In this document: piece by piece, positions 1 through 7,629 of the stretch
Layout: every line of letters begins with the position of its first letter
Numbering within the stretch: position 1 is the first letter of the stretch
NCBI RefSeq assembly: GCF_006716645.1
Contig: NZ_VFPL01000001.1
Coordinates: 434,001-498,000 of the forward strand
From: Arcticibacter tournemirensis
GTDB taxonomy: Bacteria > Bacteroidota > Bacteroidia > Sphingobacteriales > Sphingobacteriaceae
Direction of reading: 5' to 3'
Length of the DNA stretch: 64,000 bases
Made by a program: the position numbers and the translations under genes
Notes under the pieces: model-generated
The model's input: only the letters and a program-made list of their open reading frames with translations
The model's database searches: none
Told to the model about the DNA's origin: nothing

Positions 1-1
1 T

Positions 2-199
2 AACATCACCAAGCCGCTAACCTTTCATATTGCGCGGCACACTTTCGCCACAACGGTTACTTTGACTAACGGTGTACCTATTGAAACAGTAAGTAAACTG
101 TTAGGTCATAGCAAGCTTACTACAACTCAAATTTATGCTAAAGTTGTCGAGAGCAAGATAAATGATGATATGGCTCTGCTAAAAACCAAACTATGCTAA
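2..199 (+). CDS. Tyrosine recombinase (integrase), 3' end only
   Basis: These are the last 65 codons of a site-specific tyrosine recombinase whose start lies left of the window. Visible catalytic elements are HIARHTF (H-x-x-R-H of box II), LLGH, and the segment TQIYAKV holding the nucleophilic tyrosine. Enzymes of this family cut and rejoin att sites to insert or excise integrative elements. About 95 percent of these bases recur at 9476-9674 as the tail of a chimeric ORF, so the two copies share recent ancestry. A strong hairpin terminator follows directly. The family is certain; which element it serves is inferred from the mobilisation genes near 35 kb. Confidence 0.9.
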   Translation, partial: NITKPLTFHIARHTFATTVTLTNGVPIETVSKLLGHSKLTTTQIYAKVVESKINDDMALLKTKLC

Positions 200-205
200 A
201 GGATA

Positions 206-240
206 TAGGGCTGCCAATTTGATTGTCAGCCCTATTTTTT
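206..240 (+). terminator. Rho-independent terminator after integrase
   Basis: Two 13-base arms (206-218 and 222-234) pair with one mismatch around a three-base loop and are followed by a T run. It ends the integrase transcript and isolates it from arsR. The hairpin after the chimeric ORF at 9682 shares part of the inner stem sequence. Confidence 0.85.
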
Positions 241-301
241 AATCTGTTGGGCATTCAATTTTGGGATAGGCGTAAAATAAATTTGGATGGTAAAAATATC
301 C

Positions 302-318
302 ATCGTAATATTGCAATA
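302..318 (+). promoter_or_regulatory. ArsR-type operator, copy 1 (before arsR)
   Basis: The 17-mer ATCGTAATATTGCAATA contains the palindromic core ATATTGCAATAT and ends seven bases before the arsR start. A 16/17 match lies at 673-689 and a 14/17 match at 1741-1757, each just before another gene of the cluster. It is the expected place for autorepression by the arsenite-released ArsR. That ArsR binds it is inferred. Confidence 0.7.
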
Positions 319-324
319 TAAAGT

Positions 325-654
325 ATGGGCTTAACTAAAACAGAAATATTCACCGAAGAACAAAACAGGTTAGCTGTGATGCTGAAAGCTATCGCGCACC
401 CTGCCCGTATCGCCATTTTACAGGAAATCATTAAATCAAATACCTGTATATGTGGCGATCTTGTAGAAGAATTGGGTTTAGCGCAGCCTACCATTTCACA
501 GCATTTAAAAGAACTAAAAAATGCTGGACTTATACAAGGTACTATTGAAGGGGTTAGCGTTTGTTACTGCATTAACCCACCTGTTTGGAATGAGCTGAAA
601 GAACAATTAGGCGGCTTTTTTGCAGCCTATGATTTGAAAGCCACCTGCTGTTAA
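325..654 (+). CDS. arsR: ArsR/SmtB-family metalloregulator
   Basis: A 109-residue winged-helix repressor with the family's HTH (about residues 42-65, including TISQHLKEL) and an upstream TCICGDL segment whose C41 and C43 form the usual As(III)-sensing thiolate site. A Cys-Cys pair ends the protein. Family members sit on operator DNA until trivalent arsenic binds. It is the first gene of the arsenic cluster, and a palindromic site ends seven bases before its ATG, so autoregulation is likely. The distance from that site to the ATG leaves little leader. The assignment is firm from motif and neighbours; the inducer (arsenite rather than another metal) is inferred from the downstream ACR3 gene. 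Confidence 0.93.
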   Translation: MGLTKTEIFTEEQNRLAVMLKAIAHPARIAILQEIIKSNTCICGDLVEELGLAQPTISQHLKELKNAGLIQGTIEGVSVCYCINPPVWNELKEQLGGFFAAYDLKATCC

Positions 655-672
655 AAAAATTTGATTACATTA

Positions 673-689
673 ATCGCAATATTGCAATA
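673..689 (+). promoter_or_regulatory. ArsR-type operator, copy 2 (before DUF6428 gene)
   Basis: ATCGCAATATTGCAATA differs from the site before arsR at a single base and lies 19 bases upstream of the ATG at 709. It suggests a second, internal start point under the same repressor rather than simple read-through from arsR. Confidence 0.65.
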
Positions 690-708
690 ATATAATAATC
701 ACAAAGCC

Positions 709-1281
709 ATGAATAAAGTAGAAGCGATCAACTGGAAAACTTTTAAAGACACCTTATTAGAGCATCCCGACCTTGATCTGCAATTCCAATATGCCGAAGG
801 GAAACTGGTAGATGCAGCATATCATATAACTGAAATCAAACAAGCGCCGATCACCTCGGTAGATTGTGGCGGCGTAATGAATGCCTGGACAGAGATTATT
901 GTACAGCTATGGGTACCGGAAGGTGAGCAACAGGAACGTTCGATGAAGGTAGGTAAAGCTTTATCTATCGTTAATATCGTAGAAAAAATGCTACCGCTTA
1001 ACCCGAACGGTACGGTAAAGATCGAGTTCGGTAATTCTGAATTTGATACCCGCCAGATGTTTCCAAATGAAATGATCGTGGATGGCACGGCTTTAACTGT
1101 AGACTTGCGGCCTGATGCGGTACAATGCAAAGCCCAAACCCGCGGAGGCAGTTGTGGTACTAATGATAAAGGCGAAGAATGCTGCACACCCGCTGTGGCT
1201 GAAAAACCAAAAGTACAATTAGTGAACTTGGCTGCTGCACCGGCTGAAGCCTGTTGTACACCGGGCGGAGGCTGCTGTTAA
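709..1281 (+). CDS. DUF6428-like cysteine-rich protein of ars operons
   Basis: A 190-residue soluble protein without signal peptide. The first ~140 residues match, from memory, the DUF6428 family that accompanies ArsR in Bacteroidota. The last ~50 residues are a flexible, Ala/Pro/Gly-rich tail carrying three cysteine clusters (SCGTN, EECCTP and EACCTPGGGCC). Paired thiols of this kind are well suited to bind As(III), so a sequestering or delivery role is plausible but unproven. It has its own ArsR-type operator upstream and is followed after 11 bases by the acetyltransferase gene. Family name is moderately sure, function is not known. Confidence 0.7.
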   Translation: MNKVEAINWKTFKDTLLEHPDLDLQFQYAEGKLVDAAYHITEIKQAPITSVDCGGVMNAWTEIIVQLWVPEGEQQERSMKVGKALSIVNIVEKMLPLNPNGTVKIEFGNSEFDTRQMFPNEMIVDGTALTVDLRPDAVQCKAQTRGGSCGTNDKGEECCTPAVAEKPKVQLVNLAAAPAEACCTPGGGCC

Positions 1282-1292
1282 AAATTGCAGAA

Positions 1293-1721
1293 ATGATAAT
1301 TGACCAGGCCCAACCCTATAAAGATGCTTTGATTGAGCTGCTGGCGGCTGAAAAGCTGCCGGTGGCCGATCTGCCGGAAACACTGGATAACTTTATTGTT
1401 GCTATTCAAGATGGCGCAGTAGTCGGTGTAGCCGGAGTTGAAGTTTATGGCCAGTACGGTTTGCTTCGCTCTTTGGCGGTACATCCGGCACATCGGAGTG
1501 TGGGTATCGCGGGTAAGTTGCTGGCGCGTTTGACCAATATGAGCCGTTTGAAAGGGTTAAGCGAAATGTACCTACTCACAGAAACCGCACCGGCCTATTT
1601 TGAACGGCAACATAATCATCAAATAACACGGGAAGAAGTTCCGGCGGAAATACAGCTATCATCAGAGTTCAGCCATGTTTGTCCCATTTCTGCCTTTGTG
1701 ATAAAAAAGAAACTTAACTAA
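1293..1721 (+). CDS. arsN2: ArsN2-like GNAT N-acetyltransferase
   Basis: A 142-residue single-domain GNAT acetyltransferase. The acetyl-CoA loop is seen at LAVHPAHRSVGIAGKLL, in the R/Q-x-x-G-x-G/A position of the fold, after the strand GLLRSLAVHP. Short GNAT proteins in ars operons (ArsN1/ArsN2) are known to modify amino groups of arsenicals or related compounds; the precise substrate here cannot be read from sequence. An upstream in-frame start at 1254 would overlap the DUF6428 gene by 28 bases, so ATG 1293 is chosen. It lies inside the ars operon between the DUF6428 gene and the third ArsR-type site. Confidence 0.75.
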   Translation: MIIDQAQPYKDALIELLAAEKLPVADLPETLDNFIVAIQDGAVVGVAGVEVYGQYGLLRSLAVHPAHRSVGIAGKLLARLTNMSRLKGLSEMYLLTETAPAYFERQHNHQITREEVPAEIQLSSEFSHVCPISAFVIKKKLN

Positions 1722-1740
1722 GTTTTTTTTAAGTATATCA

Positions 1741-1757
1741 ATCGTTAAATAGCAATA
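1741..1757 (+). promoter_or_regulatory. ArsR-type operator, copy 3 (weaker)
   Basis: ATCGTTAAATAGCAATA matches the site at 302-318 at 14 of 17 bases, keeping both ends (ATCGT and GCAATA) while losing the symmetric centre. It is 28 bases before the ATG at 1786. Placement before a third gene of the cluster argues that it is functional, but it is the weakest of the three. Confidence 0.45.
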
Positions 1758-1785
1758 AACCAATTAAACCCTAAAAATAAAAATT

Positions 1786-2412
1786 ATGAAAAACTTATCC
1801 TTTCTTTTCTTAATCGGCTTACTGGTTGTAAGTTCCGCTTTTGCGCCTGCTACAGACCCTATTTATCCTGAATTGGCACAAACTTTCAAAACCGTTAAAA
1901 AGAGCAACCCGACACTTGACGCTCGCCGTGATGATCTCGGTGGTATCCAGCAATTAGCTATTGTAGCTAAGAGCAAAAAACAAGATGTCATTGTGGAGTT
2001 TGTTAGTAACGATGGTTTTAGCGGTCAAATAGCGAAAGCTGTGCTAAAAACGGCGCTTGCTTCATACGGTATTAATGATGTGAAGATATTTGTAGTCGGC
2101 GCGGCTACTTCCGTAAAAGTGGCTTCGGCACTGGCGAAAATCGGCTTTAAGATGAGCGGCGATCAAGCCAAATACAACGACCAGGGCGGTTCGGTTACTT
2201 TTGAAAACTCGCCATCCAATCCGCAGGCAATCCATGTGCTGGTACAGGAAAGTGCAGCATCTTTATTGGTCAACGTGGATAAGTTCGCTGTGAAGCTGAA
2301 TTACAAACCACTCCCTATGGGCGCAACAGATGAACAATACGATGCGCAAGCCAAATTGATCACAGCGGAAATGTTATTCGCAGCATCTAAATTCAAAGAA
2401 AACTGGAAATAG
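1786..2412 (+). CDS. Exported, cysteine-free relative of LMW phosphatase/arsenate reductase
   Basis: A 208-residue protein with a clear signal peptide (hydrophobic residues 5-20, cleavage near AFA-PAT). The rest follows, by eye, the layout of Bacteroidota protein-tyrosine-phosphatase/ArsC-like proteins that begin YPELAQTFKTV and end ITAEMLFAASKF. Where those carry the catalytic loop C-x5-R (CTHNSRRS type), this one reads FVSNDGFSGQ (residues 72-81); no cysteine exists anywhere in the protein. It therefore cannot act as a cysteine phosphatase or thiol arsenate reductase. It is kept intact inside the ars operon with its own operator-like site, so a non-catalytic periplasmic role, for instance oxyanion binding, is a reasonable guess. 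The homology rests on recall and needs a profile search. Confidence 0.6.
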   Translation: MKNLSFLFLIGLLVVSSAFAPATDPIYPELAQTFKTVKKSNPTLDARRDDLGGIQQLAIVAKSKKQDVIVEFVSNDGFSGQIAKAVLKTALASYGINDVKIFVVGAATSVKVASALAKIGFKMSGDQAKYNDQGGSVTFENSPSNPQAIHVLVQESAASLLVNVDKFAVKLNYKPLPMGATDEQYDAQAKLITAEMLFAASKFKENWK

Positions 2413-2456
2413 TTAATCATCAATTCACATTAAAATACGATATACGCAATTAAATT

Positions 2457-3542
2457 ATGTCAGCAAACAACTGTGCCCCTGTGGCCGAACGTAAAAAATT
2501 AGGATTTCTTGACCGCAATCTCACGCTTTGGATTTTCCTTGCGATGGCGATTGGGGTTGGTATAGGTTATTTTATTCCCTCATCCGCAGGGTTTATTAAT
2601 TCATTTTCAAGCGGAACGACCAATGTTCCGTTAGCAATTGGTTTGATCCTGATGATGTACCCACCGCTTGCCAAAGTTAAATATGAGAAAATGGGCGAAG
2701 TGTTTAAGGATACTAAGGTGTTAAGCGCTTCGCTAATTTTGAACTGGATAATCGGGCCGGTGCTGATGTTTGTATTGGCAATAACGTTATTGCGCGATCA
2801 TCCTGCTTATATGGTAGGTTTAATACTGATCGGACTTGCGCGTTGTATCGCTATGGTAGTCGTATGGAACGAACTGGCCGAAGGCAACCGGGAGTATGCC
2901 GCCGGGCTTATCGCGCTGAACAGTATTTTTCAGGTACTTCTTTACAGCGTATATGCCTATCTTTTTATCACCGTATTACCGCCTTTATTCGGATTGAAAG
3001 GTTTGGCGGTGAACATTACCATTGGTGAAATTGCCAAAAGCGTAGGCATCTATTTAGGGATACCTTTTGCCGCAGGTGTGATTAGCCGCAATTTGTTAAT
3101 TAAAATTAAAGGTGAGGAATGGTTTCAGACAAAATATGTCCCATTCATTTCTCCTATTACTCTGATAGCTTTACTATTTACCATAGTGGTAATGTTCAGC
3201 CTTAAAGGTAACCTGATCGTTCAAATCCCATTTGATGTAATAAGAATAGCTATACCATTGGTTATTTACTTTACAATCATGTTCGTGCTTAGTTTCTTTA
3301 TTGGCAAGTCTTTTGGTGCCGACTATTCACGCAGTACGTCTATAGCCTTTACCGCTACCGGAAATAATTTTGAATTGGCGATAGCGGTTGCTATTGGTGT
3401 ATTCGGTATTAATTCTGGGGAAGCTTTTGCCGGAGTGATCGGGCCATTGGTTGAAGTTCCGGCCTTGATCGCATTGGTAAACCTTGCCTTTTATTTCCGC
3501 AAAAAATACTACACCACAAAAACATTAACACCGATACGATAA
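2457..3542 (+). CDS. acr3: ACR3-family arsenite efflux permease
   Basis: A 361-residue inner-membrane carrier with about ten hydrophobic segments. Hallmarks of ACR3 are present: the transport cysteine in [18 protein letters not shown] (C130) and the acidic residue in [13 protein letters not shown] late in the protein. ACR3 proteins expel As(OH)3 using the proton gradient. The length is normal for the family. It is the effector of the cluster, 44 bases after the phosphatase-like gene and overlapping the next gene by one base (TAATG), so the first metallophosphoesterase is translationally coupled to it. Such genes are often labelled arsB in annotation, but the sequence is of ACR3 rather than ArsB type. 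Confidence 0.92.
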   Translation: MSANNCAPVAERKKLGFLDRNLTLWIFLAMAIGVGIGYFIPSSAGFINSFSSGTTNVPLAIGLILMMYPPLAKVKYEKMGEVFKDTKVLSASLILNWIIGPVLMFVLAITLLRDHPAYMVGLILIGLARCIAMVVVWNELAEGNREYAAGLIALNSIFQVLLYSVYAYLFITVLPPLFGLKGLAVNITIGEIAKSVGIYLGIPFAAGVISRNLLIKIKGEEWFQTKYVPFISPITLIALLFTIVVMFSLKGNLIVQIPFDVIRIAIPLVIYFTIMFVLSFFIGKSFGADYSRSTSIAFTATGNNFELAIAVAIGVFGINSGEAFAGVIGPLVEVPALIALVNLAFYFRKKYYTTKTLTPIR

Positions 3543-4312
3543 TGAAAATTGCTTTATTTTCTGATATACATGCCAACCTTCCCGCATTGGAAGCTTTCTT
3601 TGCGGATGTTGAAACTCAAAAACCTGATGCGATTTACTGTTTAGGCGACCTTGTAGGTTATAACATTTGGCCTAACGAGGTTATAGATGAAATCCGTAAA
3701 CGGGGTATTCCCTGTATTGCAGGTAACTATGATTTTGGCATAGGCCGCAGTAGCGATGATTGCGGATGTGCCTATAAAACCGATGAAGAAAAGGCTTTGG
3801 GTAAAATCTCCATATCCTACACCAACGAAGTGGTTAAGGATGAGCAAAGGGCGTATTTACGAACCTTGCCTGCACATATCAGGCTTGAATACCAATTGAA
3901 CAATGATAAGCTTAATGTACTGTTGGTGCATGGTAGCCCCCGTAAGGTTAATGAATATTTATTTGAAGACCGCGACGAAAAAAGCCTGCTAAGAATTATG
4001 GAACAGGCGGATGCGGATGTATTATGTTTTGGTCATACCCACCAGCCCTACCACCGGATCTTACCATCGGTAACAACAGATGAAACCCACTATCGCCATG
4101 CAGTTAATATCGGTTCAGTTGGTAAGCCAAAAGATAAAGACCCCCGCGGCGGTTATGTTTTACTGCATATTAATTCGGATAGTTCCATTAAAAATAAAGA
4201 CAGCGTAAAAGTTGAGTTTATCCGTATTGACTATGATATTGAAAAAGCGGCTAAAGCGGTTGAAGATAGCCCGCTACCCAATGAATATGCAGATATGTTA
4301 AGAAAAGCTTAG
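3542..4312 (+). CDS. Calcineurin-like metallophosphoesterase, catalytic His replaced
   Basis: A 256-residue metallophosphoesterase. Metal-binding blocks are in order: SDIHANLPA (D8, H10), GDLVGY (D36), GNYD (N62), LLVHGSPRK, and FGHTHQP. The third block is normally GNH[DE], whose His donates a proton in catalysis; here it is GNYD (Tyr63). The sister protein at 4697 keeps GNHD and the third one at 31666 also does. An extra 25-residue insert with CGC follows the altered block. It is coupled to ACR3 by a one-base overlap, so it belongs to the ars operon. The substrate is unknown: family members hydrolyse phosphodiesters or monoesters. Reduced or changed activity is inferred from the substitution. 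Confidence 0.85.
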   Translation: MKIALFSDIHANLPALEAFFADVETQKPDAIYCLGDLVGYNIWPNEVIDEIRKRGIPCIAGNYDFGIGRSSDDCGCAYKTDEEKALGKISISYTNEVVKDEQRAYLRTLPAHIRLEYQLNNDKLNVLLVHGSPRKVNEYLFEDRDEKSLLRIMEQADADVLCFGHTHQPYHRILPSVTTDETHYRHAVNIGSVGKPKDKDPRGGYVLLHINSDSSIKNKDSVKVEFIRIDYDIEKAAKAVEDSPLPNEYADMLRKA

Positions 4313-4638
4313 CGAATGATTTTAACTTGAGTAAGGATGATATAGTTGCCAGCAGTGCGTGTTAAATCTCTTTGCCATTGAATTTGGACGGGAATTGGAA
4401 AAGATGAACTATCGGTGATTCCCATAGCTCTAAAACTTTGATTGGTTCTGTAGAAGGAAGGTGCATTTTTGGTTGTATCACCGCTGATTGAAACTTTTAT
4501 GCCACCACAGAATGTACAGGTACTAAGATCATAGCCCATTATATTTGCATTGCTTGTTGCAATGCCGTTATTACTTTTTTTACAGTTGGTTGCACAAAAC
4601 CATAAAAACAAGATGGAAACAAGTGTAATCTTTTTCAT
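4309..4638 (-). CDS. Small putative lipoprotein, antisense to the ars operon
   Basis: A 109-residue protein on the opposite strand, lying between the two metallophosphoesterase genes and overlapping the end of the first by four bases. It begins with a lipoprotein-type signal (MKKITLVSILFLWFC, lipobox ATNC). A conserved-looking block GYDLSTCTFCGG follows, similar to small Sphingobacteriaceae lipoproteins with a Cys-x2-Cys-Gly-Gly core, although I cannot name a family. ATG 4638 is preferred to the one at 4662 because it puts the charged n-region next to the hydrophobic core. It breaks the co-directional ars cluster and may be expressed independently. Function unknown. Confidence 0.6.
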   Translation of the reverse strand: MKKITLVSILFLWFCATNCKKSNNGIATSNANIMGYDLSTCTFCGGIKVSISGDTTKNAPSFYRTNQSFRAMGITDSSSFPIPVQIQWQRDLTRTAGNYIILTQVKIIR

Positions 4639-4696
4639 AAGCTGTTTATCTCCTCTACGCATAATTTAAAGCAAACGCTACATAAAAACTAATATA

Positions 4697-5392
4697 ATGA
4701 AGATAGCACTTTTTTCAGATGTACATGCGAATTTACCGGCATTTGAAGCTTTTTTGTCAGATGTTGATATCCGTAAACCCGATGCTGTTTATTGCCTGGG
4801 CGACCTAATCGGATATAATATTTGGCCTAACGAAGTTATTGAAGGTGTACGCAAGCGCGGTATTGCTACATTGGCGGGTAATCACGACCAAAAAAACAAG
4901 GGGTATGCCTATGAAATAGTATATGCTGATCACAGGCGATACTTAGATACCTTGCCTGCTCACATACGGTTGGAGTTTCAGTTGAATAATGACCACCTGA
5001 ATATCGTAATGGCGCATGGAAGTACCCGCGCCATTAATGAATATGTTTTGGAAGATACAGACGAGGCTTATGTATTGGAAATGATGCAGGAAGCTAAGGC
5101 GGATGTTTTGTGTGTCGGCCATTCACATAAACCATACCATCGCATTATTTCTACAGCAAATGGAACTTTTAAGCATGTAATTAATATCGGTTCGGTGGGC
5201 AAGCCTAAAGATGGCAACCCAATGGCCTGTTATGCCCAAATCACATTAACTGATGGTAGCAACACTACAGACGGGGATAGTATTCAAGTCGAATTTATCC
5301 GTGTTGCCTACGATGTCGAACAAGCTGCAAAAGCCATAGAAGATAGTCCACTGCCCGATGAGCTGGCAGATAAATTACGTAAAGCCTATTAA
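4697..5392 (+). CDS. Calcineurin-like metallophosphoesterase, intact active site
   Basis: A 231-residue paralogue of the protein at 3542, clearly alike through its length (SDVHANLPA, CLGDLIGYNIWPNEV, MAHGSTR, VGHSHKPYH, INIGSVGKPKDG). It keeps the canonical GNHD block with the catalytic His and lacks the 25-residue Cys-containing insert of its sister. The pair looks like a tandem duplication later split by the antisense lipoprotein gene. A third relative opens the fluoride operon at 31666. It is followed after ten bases by gcvH. The substrate is not evident. No signal peptide, so cytoplasmic. Confidence 0.87.
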   Translation: MKIALFSDVHANLPAFEAFLSDVDIRKPDAVYCLGDLIGYNIWPNEVIEGVRKRGIATLAGNHDQKNKGYAYEIVYADHRRYLDTLPAHIRLEFQLNNDHLNIVMAHGSTRAINEYVLEDTDEAYVLEMMQEAKADVLCVGHSHKPYHRIISTANGTFKHVINIGSVGKPKDGNPMACYAQITLTDGSNTTDGDSIQVEFIRVAYDVEQAAKAIEDSPLPDELADKLRKAY

Positions 5393-5402
5393 ATCAAACC
5401 CC

Positions 5403-5783
5403 ATGAACTTTCCCGAAAACCTATATTATTCTAAAGAACATACCTGGTTAAAGGTAGATGGTACTACCGGAACAATCGGTATCACCGAATTTGCACAAAG
5501 CGAATTAGGCGAGATCGTTTACGTCGAACTGCCTAACGTTGGGCAGACTTTTAAAGCAGACGAGATATTCGGCTCGGTAGAAGCTGTAAAGACTACCAGC
5601 GACTTATTTATACCTGTATCGGGTAACATTATCGCGAAGAATGATGCATTGTTAAAAAATCCCGAACTGGTGAACAGCGATCCTTTTGTAGCGGCATGGA
5701 TAATTAAAATAGAAATCGATGAACCCTCCGAGATAAATAATCTTCTAAATGCAACTAATTATCAAAATTTGATTGGTATTTAA
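5403..5783 (+). CDS. gcvH: Glycine cleavage H protein (lipoyl carrier), orphan
   Basis: A 126-residue lipoyl-domain protein with the standard H-protein block GSVEAVKTTSDLF, K63 being the residue that receives lipoate, and the start MNFPENLYYSKEHTWLK. In glycine cleavage the lipoyl arm carries the aminomethyl group between P, T and L proteins. None of those partner genes is nearby; instead this gene ends the ars cluster, ten bases after a metallophosphoesterase. The dithiol of reduced lipoate is a classical arsenite target, so the copy might be a replacement or decoy. That idea is inference. ATG 5403 is chosen over an upstream start at 5358 that would overlap the preceding gene and does not belong to the H-protein fold. 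Confidence 0.92.
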   Translation: MNFPENLYYSKEHTWLKVDGTTGTIGITEFAQSELGEIVYVELPNVGQTFKADEIFGSVEAVKTTSDLFIPVSGNIIAKNDALLKNPELVNSDPFVAAWIIKIEIDEPSEINNLLNATNYQNLIGI

Positions 5784-5872
5784 AACCGGATTAAATTAAA
5801 AAAACCTATCACCAGTTACGAACTTATATTTAGAAGTATTAATAGCACCTTGCTGTAATTGTGCAATATCAC

Positions 5873-7615
5873 TCATTCGTCACTAAATATGTTAAATTCA
5901 GTCGGCATAATACGGCTTTGGGGTGGAATGGCTTGGCGATGGTCAAGCACATAGTGATTGAAAGAAAAATAGCTGTTTAAAACTCCTGCTTTAACTTCCT
6001 CGAACGTTTTGGTTTCATTAATTTTTAGCAATGTACGTTTTCTCGCAAGGTGGCTATCAATTAAGTCTTCAAGTTTAACTTTACCAGCCCTGATATATTC
6101 GGTAAGCAATACCAATCCATCAATATGGAGAATAACGAGATCGTTGATGTGAAAACCCTCAATGCCTTGTTCTTTCATTTCTGCTATTAAATTTTCGCGC
6201 TCATCGTTGAACCATCCGGCCATCAAGCTTTCAATGCCAGGAACTGTAAGGTTTACATCATAAACTATTAAAATCGGAAAAAATTTAAGTGATTTCGGTT
6301 TATAACCCTGGTCGAATGGATATGCCATCGTTAGGCTAAACCTTATTCGTGTGATTAACTGCTTTACTGCTTTTTCTGAATTTTGGGTTTTATAATATTT
6401 TTTACTGATCTCCTCTTGTATGTCAGGTACGTTAAAGGATTGTTTAACCTTTCCCGAAATAAAACTGTCTTTAACTTCAATAATAAAAACTTTGTTGCCG
6501 TTGCGTATATAGTAATCCGGTTCCGAATTACCCATTTGCGCTTTCATTTCTTCACCTGAAAATTGCTTGCAACTCTTGTTTTCATAGGCTTTTTTAAATA
6601 ACTTGTAAACAAGATACCCTTCCGAAAAATCTGTAGTAAAATCAGTTCTAAATCGATCCTGAGAAATTCCTAATTGTAAATTATTGGATAAGATTGCTTT
6701 ACAATCCCAATATATAGAGCTATAAACCTTGTTGATGATCATTGCCCGATTAAGTATTACATATTCATTTTCGCCAACTGCAAAAAGCGGCTTATTCCGG
6801 ATAGCAAGAAAATCAAAATTAGCGACGTTTTCTTCACTTTCCTCAATATCCGTTTGATGATTATATAATTCAAGAAACTTTTTATTTTCTTCGTTAAGGC
6901 CATTTATCGTTACCGCATCACTAAAACATAATTGAGTAAGTGGGAATATTTTGACAGCGTAGTCTTTGAACCCGCTAACGTCCTTGGATTGTAAGTAGAG
7001 TTCGTATAATTCACTATTGTATTGTTCAATAAACTGCAAACAATACATCGCCTTAATTAATTGGCAAACGGCAATAATCTGATCAATGTAACTAAAGTCA
7101 TAATAGCTAATCAGTGATGCGGTAGACAACCATGTCGCGCGTAGAATGCCCGAATATTGTTCAGGTATCGTAGTACCGATTTGATTTTGTTTCAATAAAA
7201 AAGCTTCATTGAGTTTTAGATAAGCTTTAAAAAGATCCAAATGAGCTTGATTTGTATTTATGACACTGTTTTCATCAATTTCAGGCAAACTCTTTGCAAT
7301 AACGCTCATCCTTAAATTCGCATAATGATTAATCAATACAAGTTTGAAACCCTCATTTATTTCTGCTCGATATCCAAAAAAAATCCTCTCCATCAATTCT
7401 TGCCCCAATGGTTCTTTGTGACCAAACCAAGAAACAATTTGCTGTTGCAACTCTGTTATCCCCCTTTGCAACATAGAATTTAAAACACCAATCATTTTCA
7501 AGGTGAGTGTTTTGCCGTATGGAGTTAAAATATCTTCAACACTTCGTGGTTCGTCGCCGAATATTTTTGAATACTTAATTAGCAACGACATGCTTAGGTT
7601 CGAGTGAGTTGGCAT
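5873..7615 (-). CDS. PD-(D/E)XK nuclease-like protein of a candidate defence operon
   Basis: A 580-residue protein with no signal peptide or membrane segment. The first ~310 residues are helical and not recognised. Residues ~325-410 show the restriction-endonuclease fold signature: E332 in a helix, D367 in SEPDYYIRNG, and E380-V-K382 in KVFIIEVKD, that is E...PD...ExK. The tail (~410-580) is mixed and unrecognised. It is the last gene of a three-gene minus-strand operon, 14 bases after the 174-residue gene. The base composition is visibly more A/T-rich than the ars genes beside it, suggesting separate origin. A DNA-cleaving effector role is inferred from the fold motif and the HEPN-like neighbour. 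Confidence 0.6.
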   Translation of the reverse strand: MPTHSNLSMSLLIKYSKIFGDEPRSVEDILTPYGKTLTLKMIGVLNSMLQRGITELQQQIVSWFGHKEPLGQELMERIFFGYRAEINEGFKLVLINHYANLRMSVIAKSLPEIDENSVINTNQAHLDLFKAYLKLNEAFLLKQNQIGTTIPEQYSGILRATWLSTASLISYYDFSYIDQIIAVCQLIKAMYCLQFIEQYNSELYELYLQSKDVSGFKDYAVKIFPLTQLCFSDAVTINGLNEENKKFLELYNHQTDIEESEENVANFDFLAIRNKPLFAVGENEYVILNRAMIINKVYSSIYWDCKAILSNNLQLGISQDRFRTDFTTDFSEGYLVYKLFKKAYENKSCKQFSGEEMKAQMGNSEPDYYIRNGNKVFIIEVKDSFISGKVKQSFNVPDIQEEISKKYYKTQNSEKAVKQLITRIRFSLTMAYPFDQGYKPKSLKFFPILIVYDVNLTVPGIESLMAGWFNDERENLIAEMKEQGIEGFHINDLVILHIDGLVLLTEYIRAGKVKLEDLIDSHLARKRTLLKINETKTFEEVKAGVLNSYFSFNHYVLDHRQAIPPQSRIMPTEFNIFSDE

Positions 7616-7629
7616 TGAGGATTAGGTTT

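Noticed and set aside
2430-2455. A fourth ArsR-type operator before the ACR3 gene
   Set aside because: Only the GCAAT end is kept; the remainder does not match the 17-mer better than chance.
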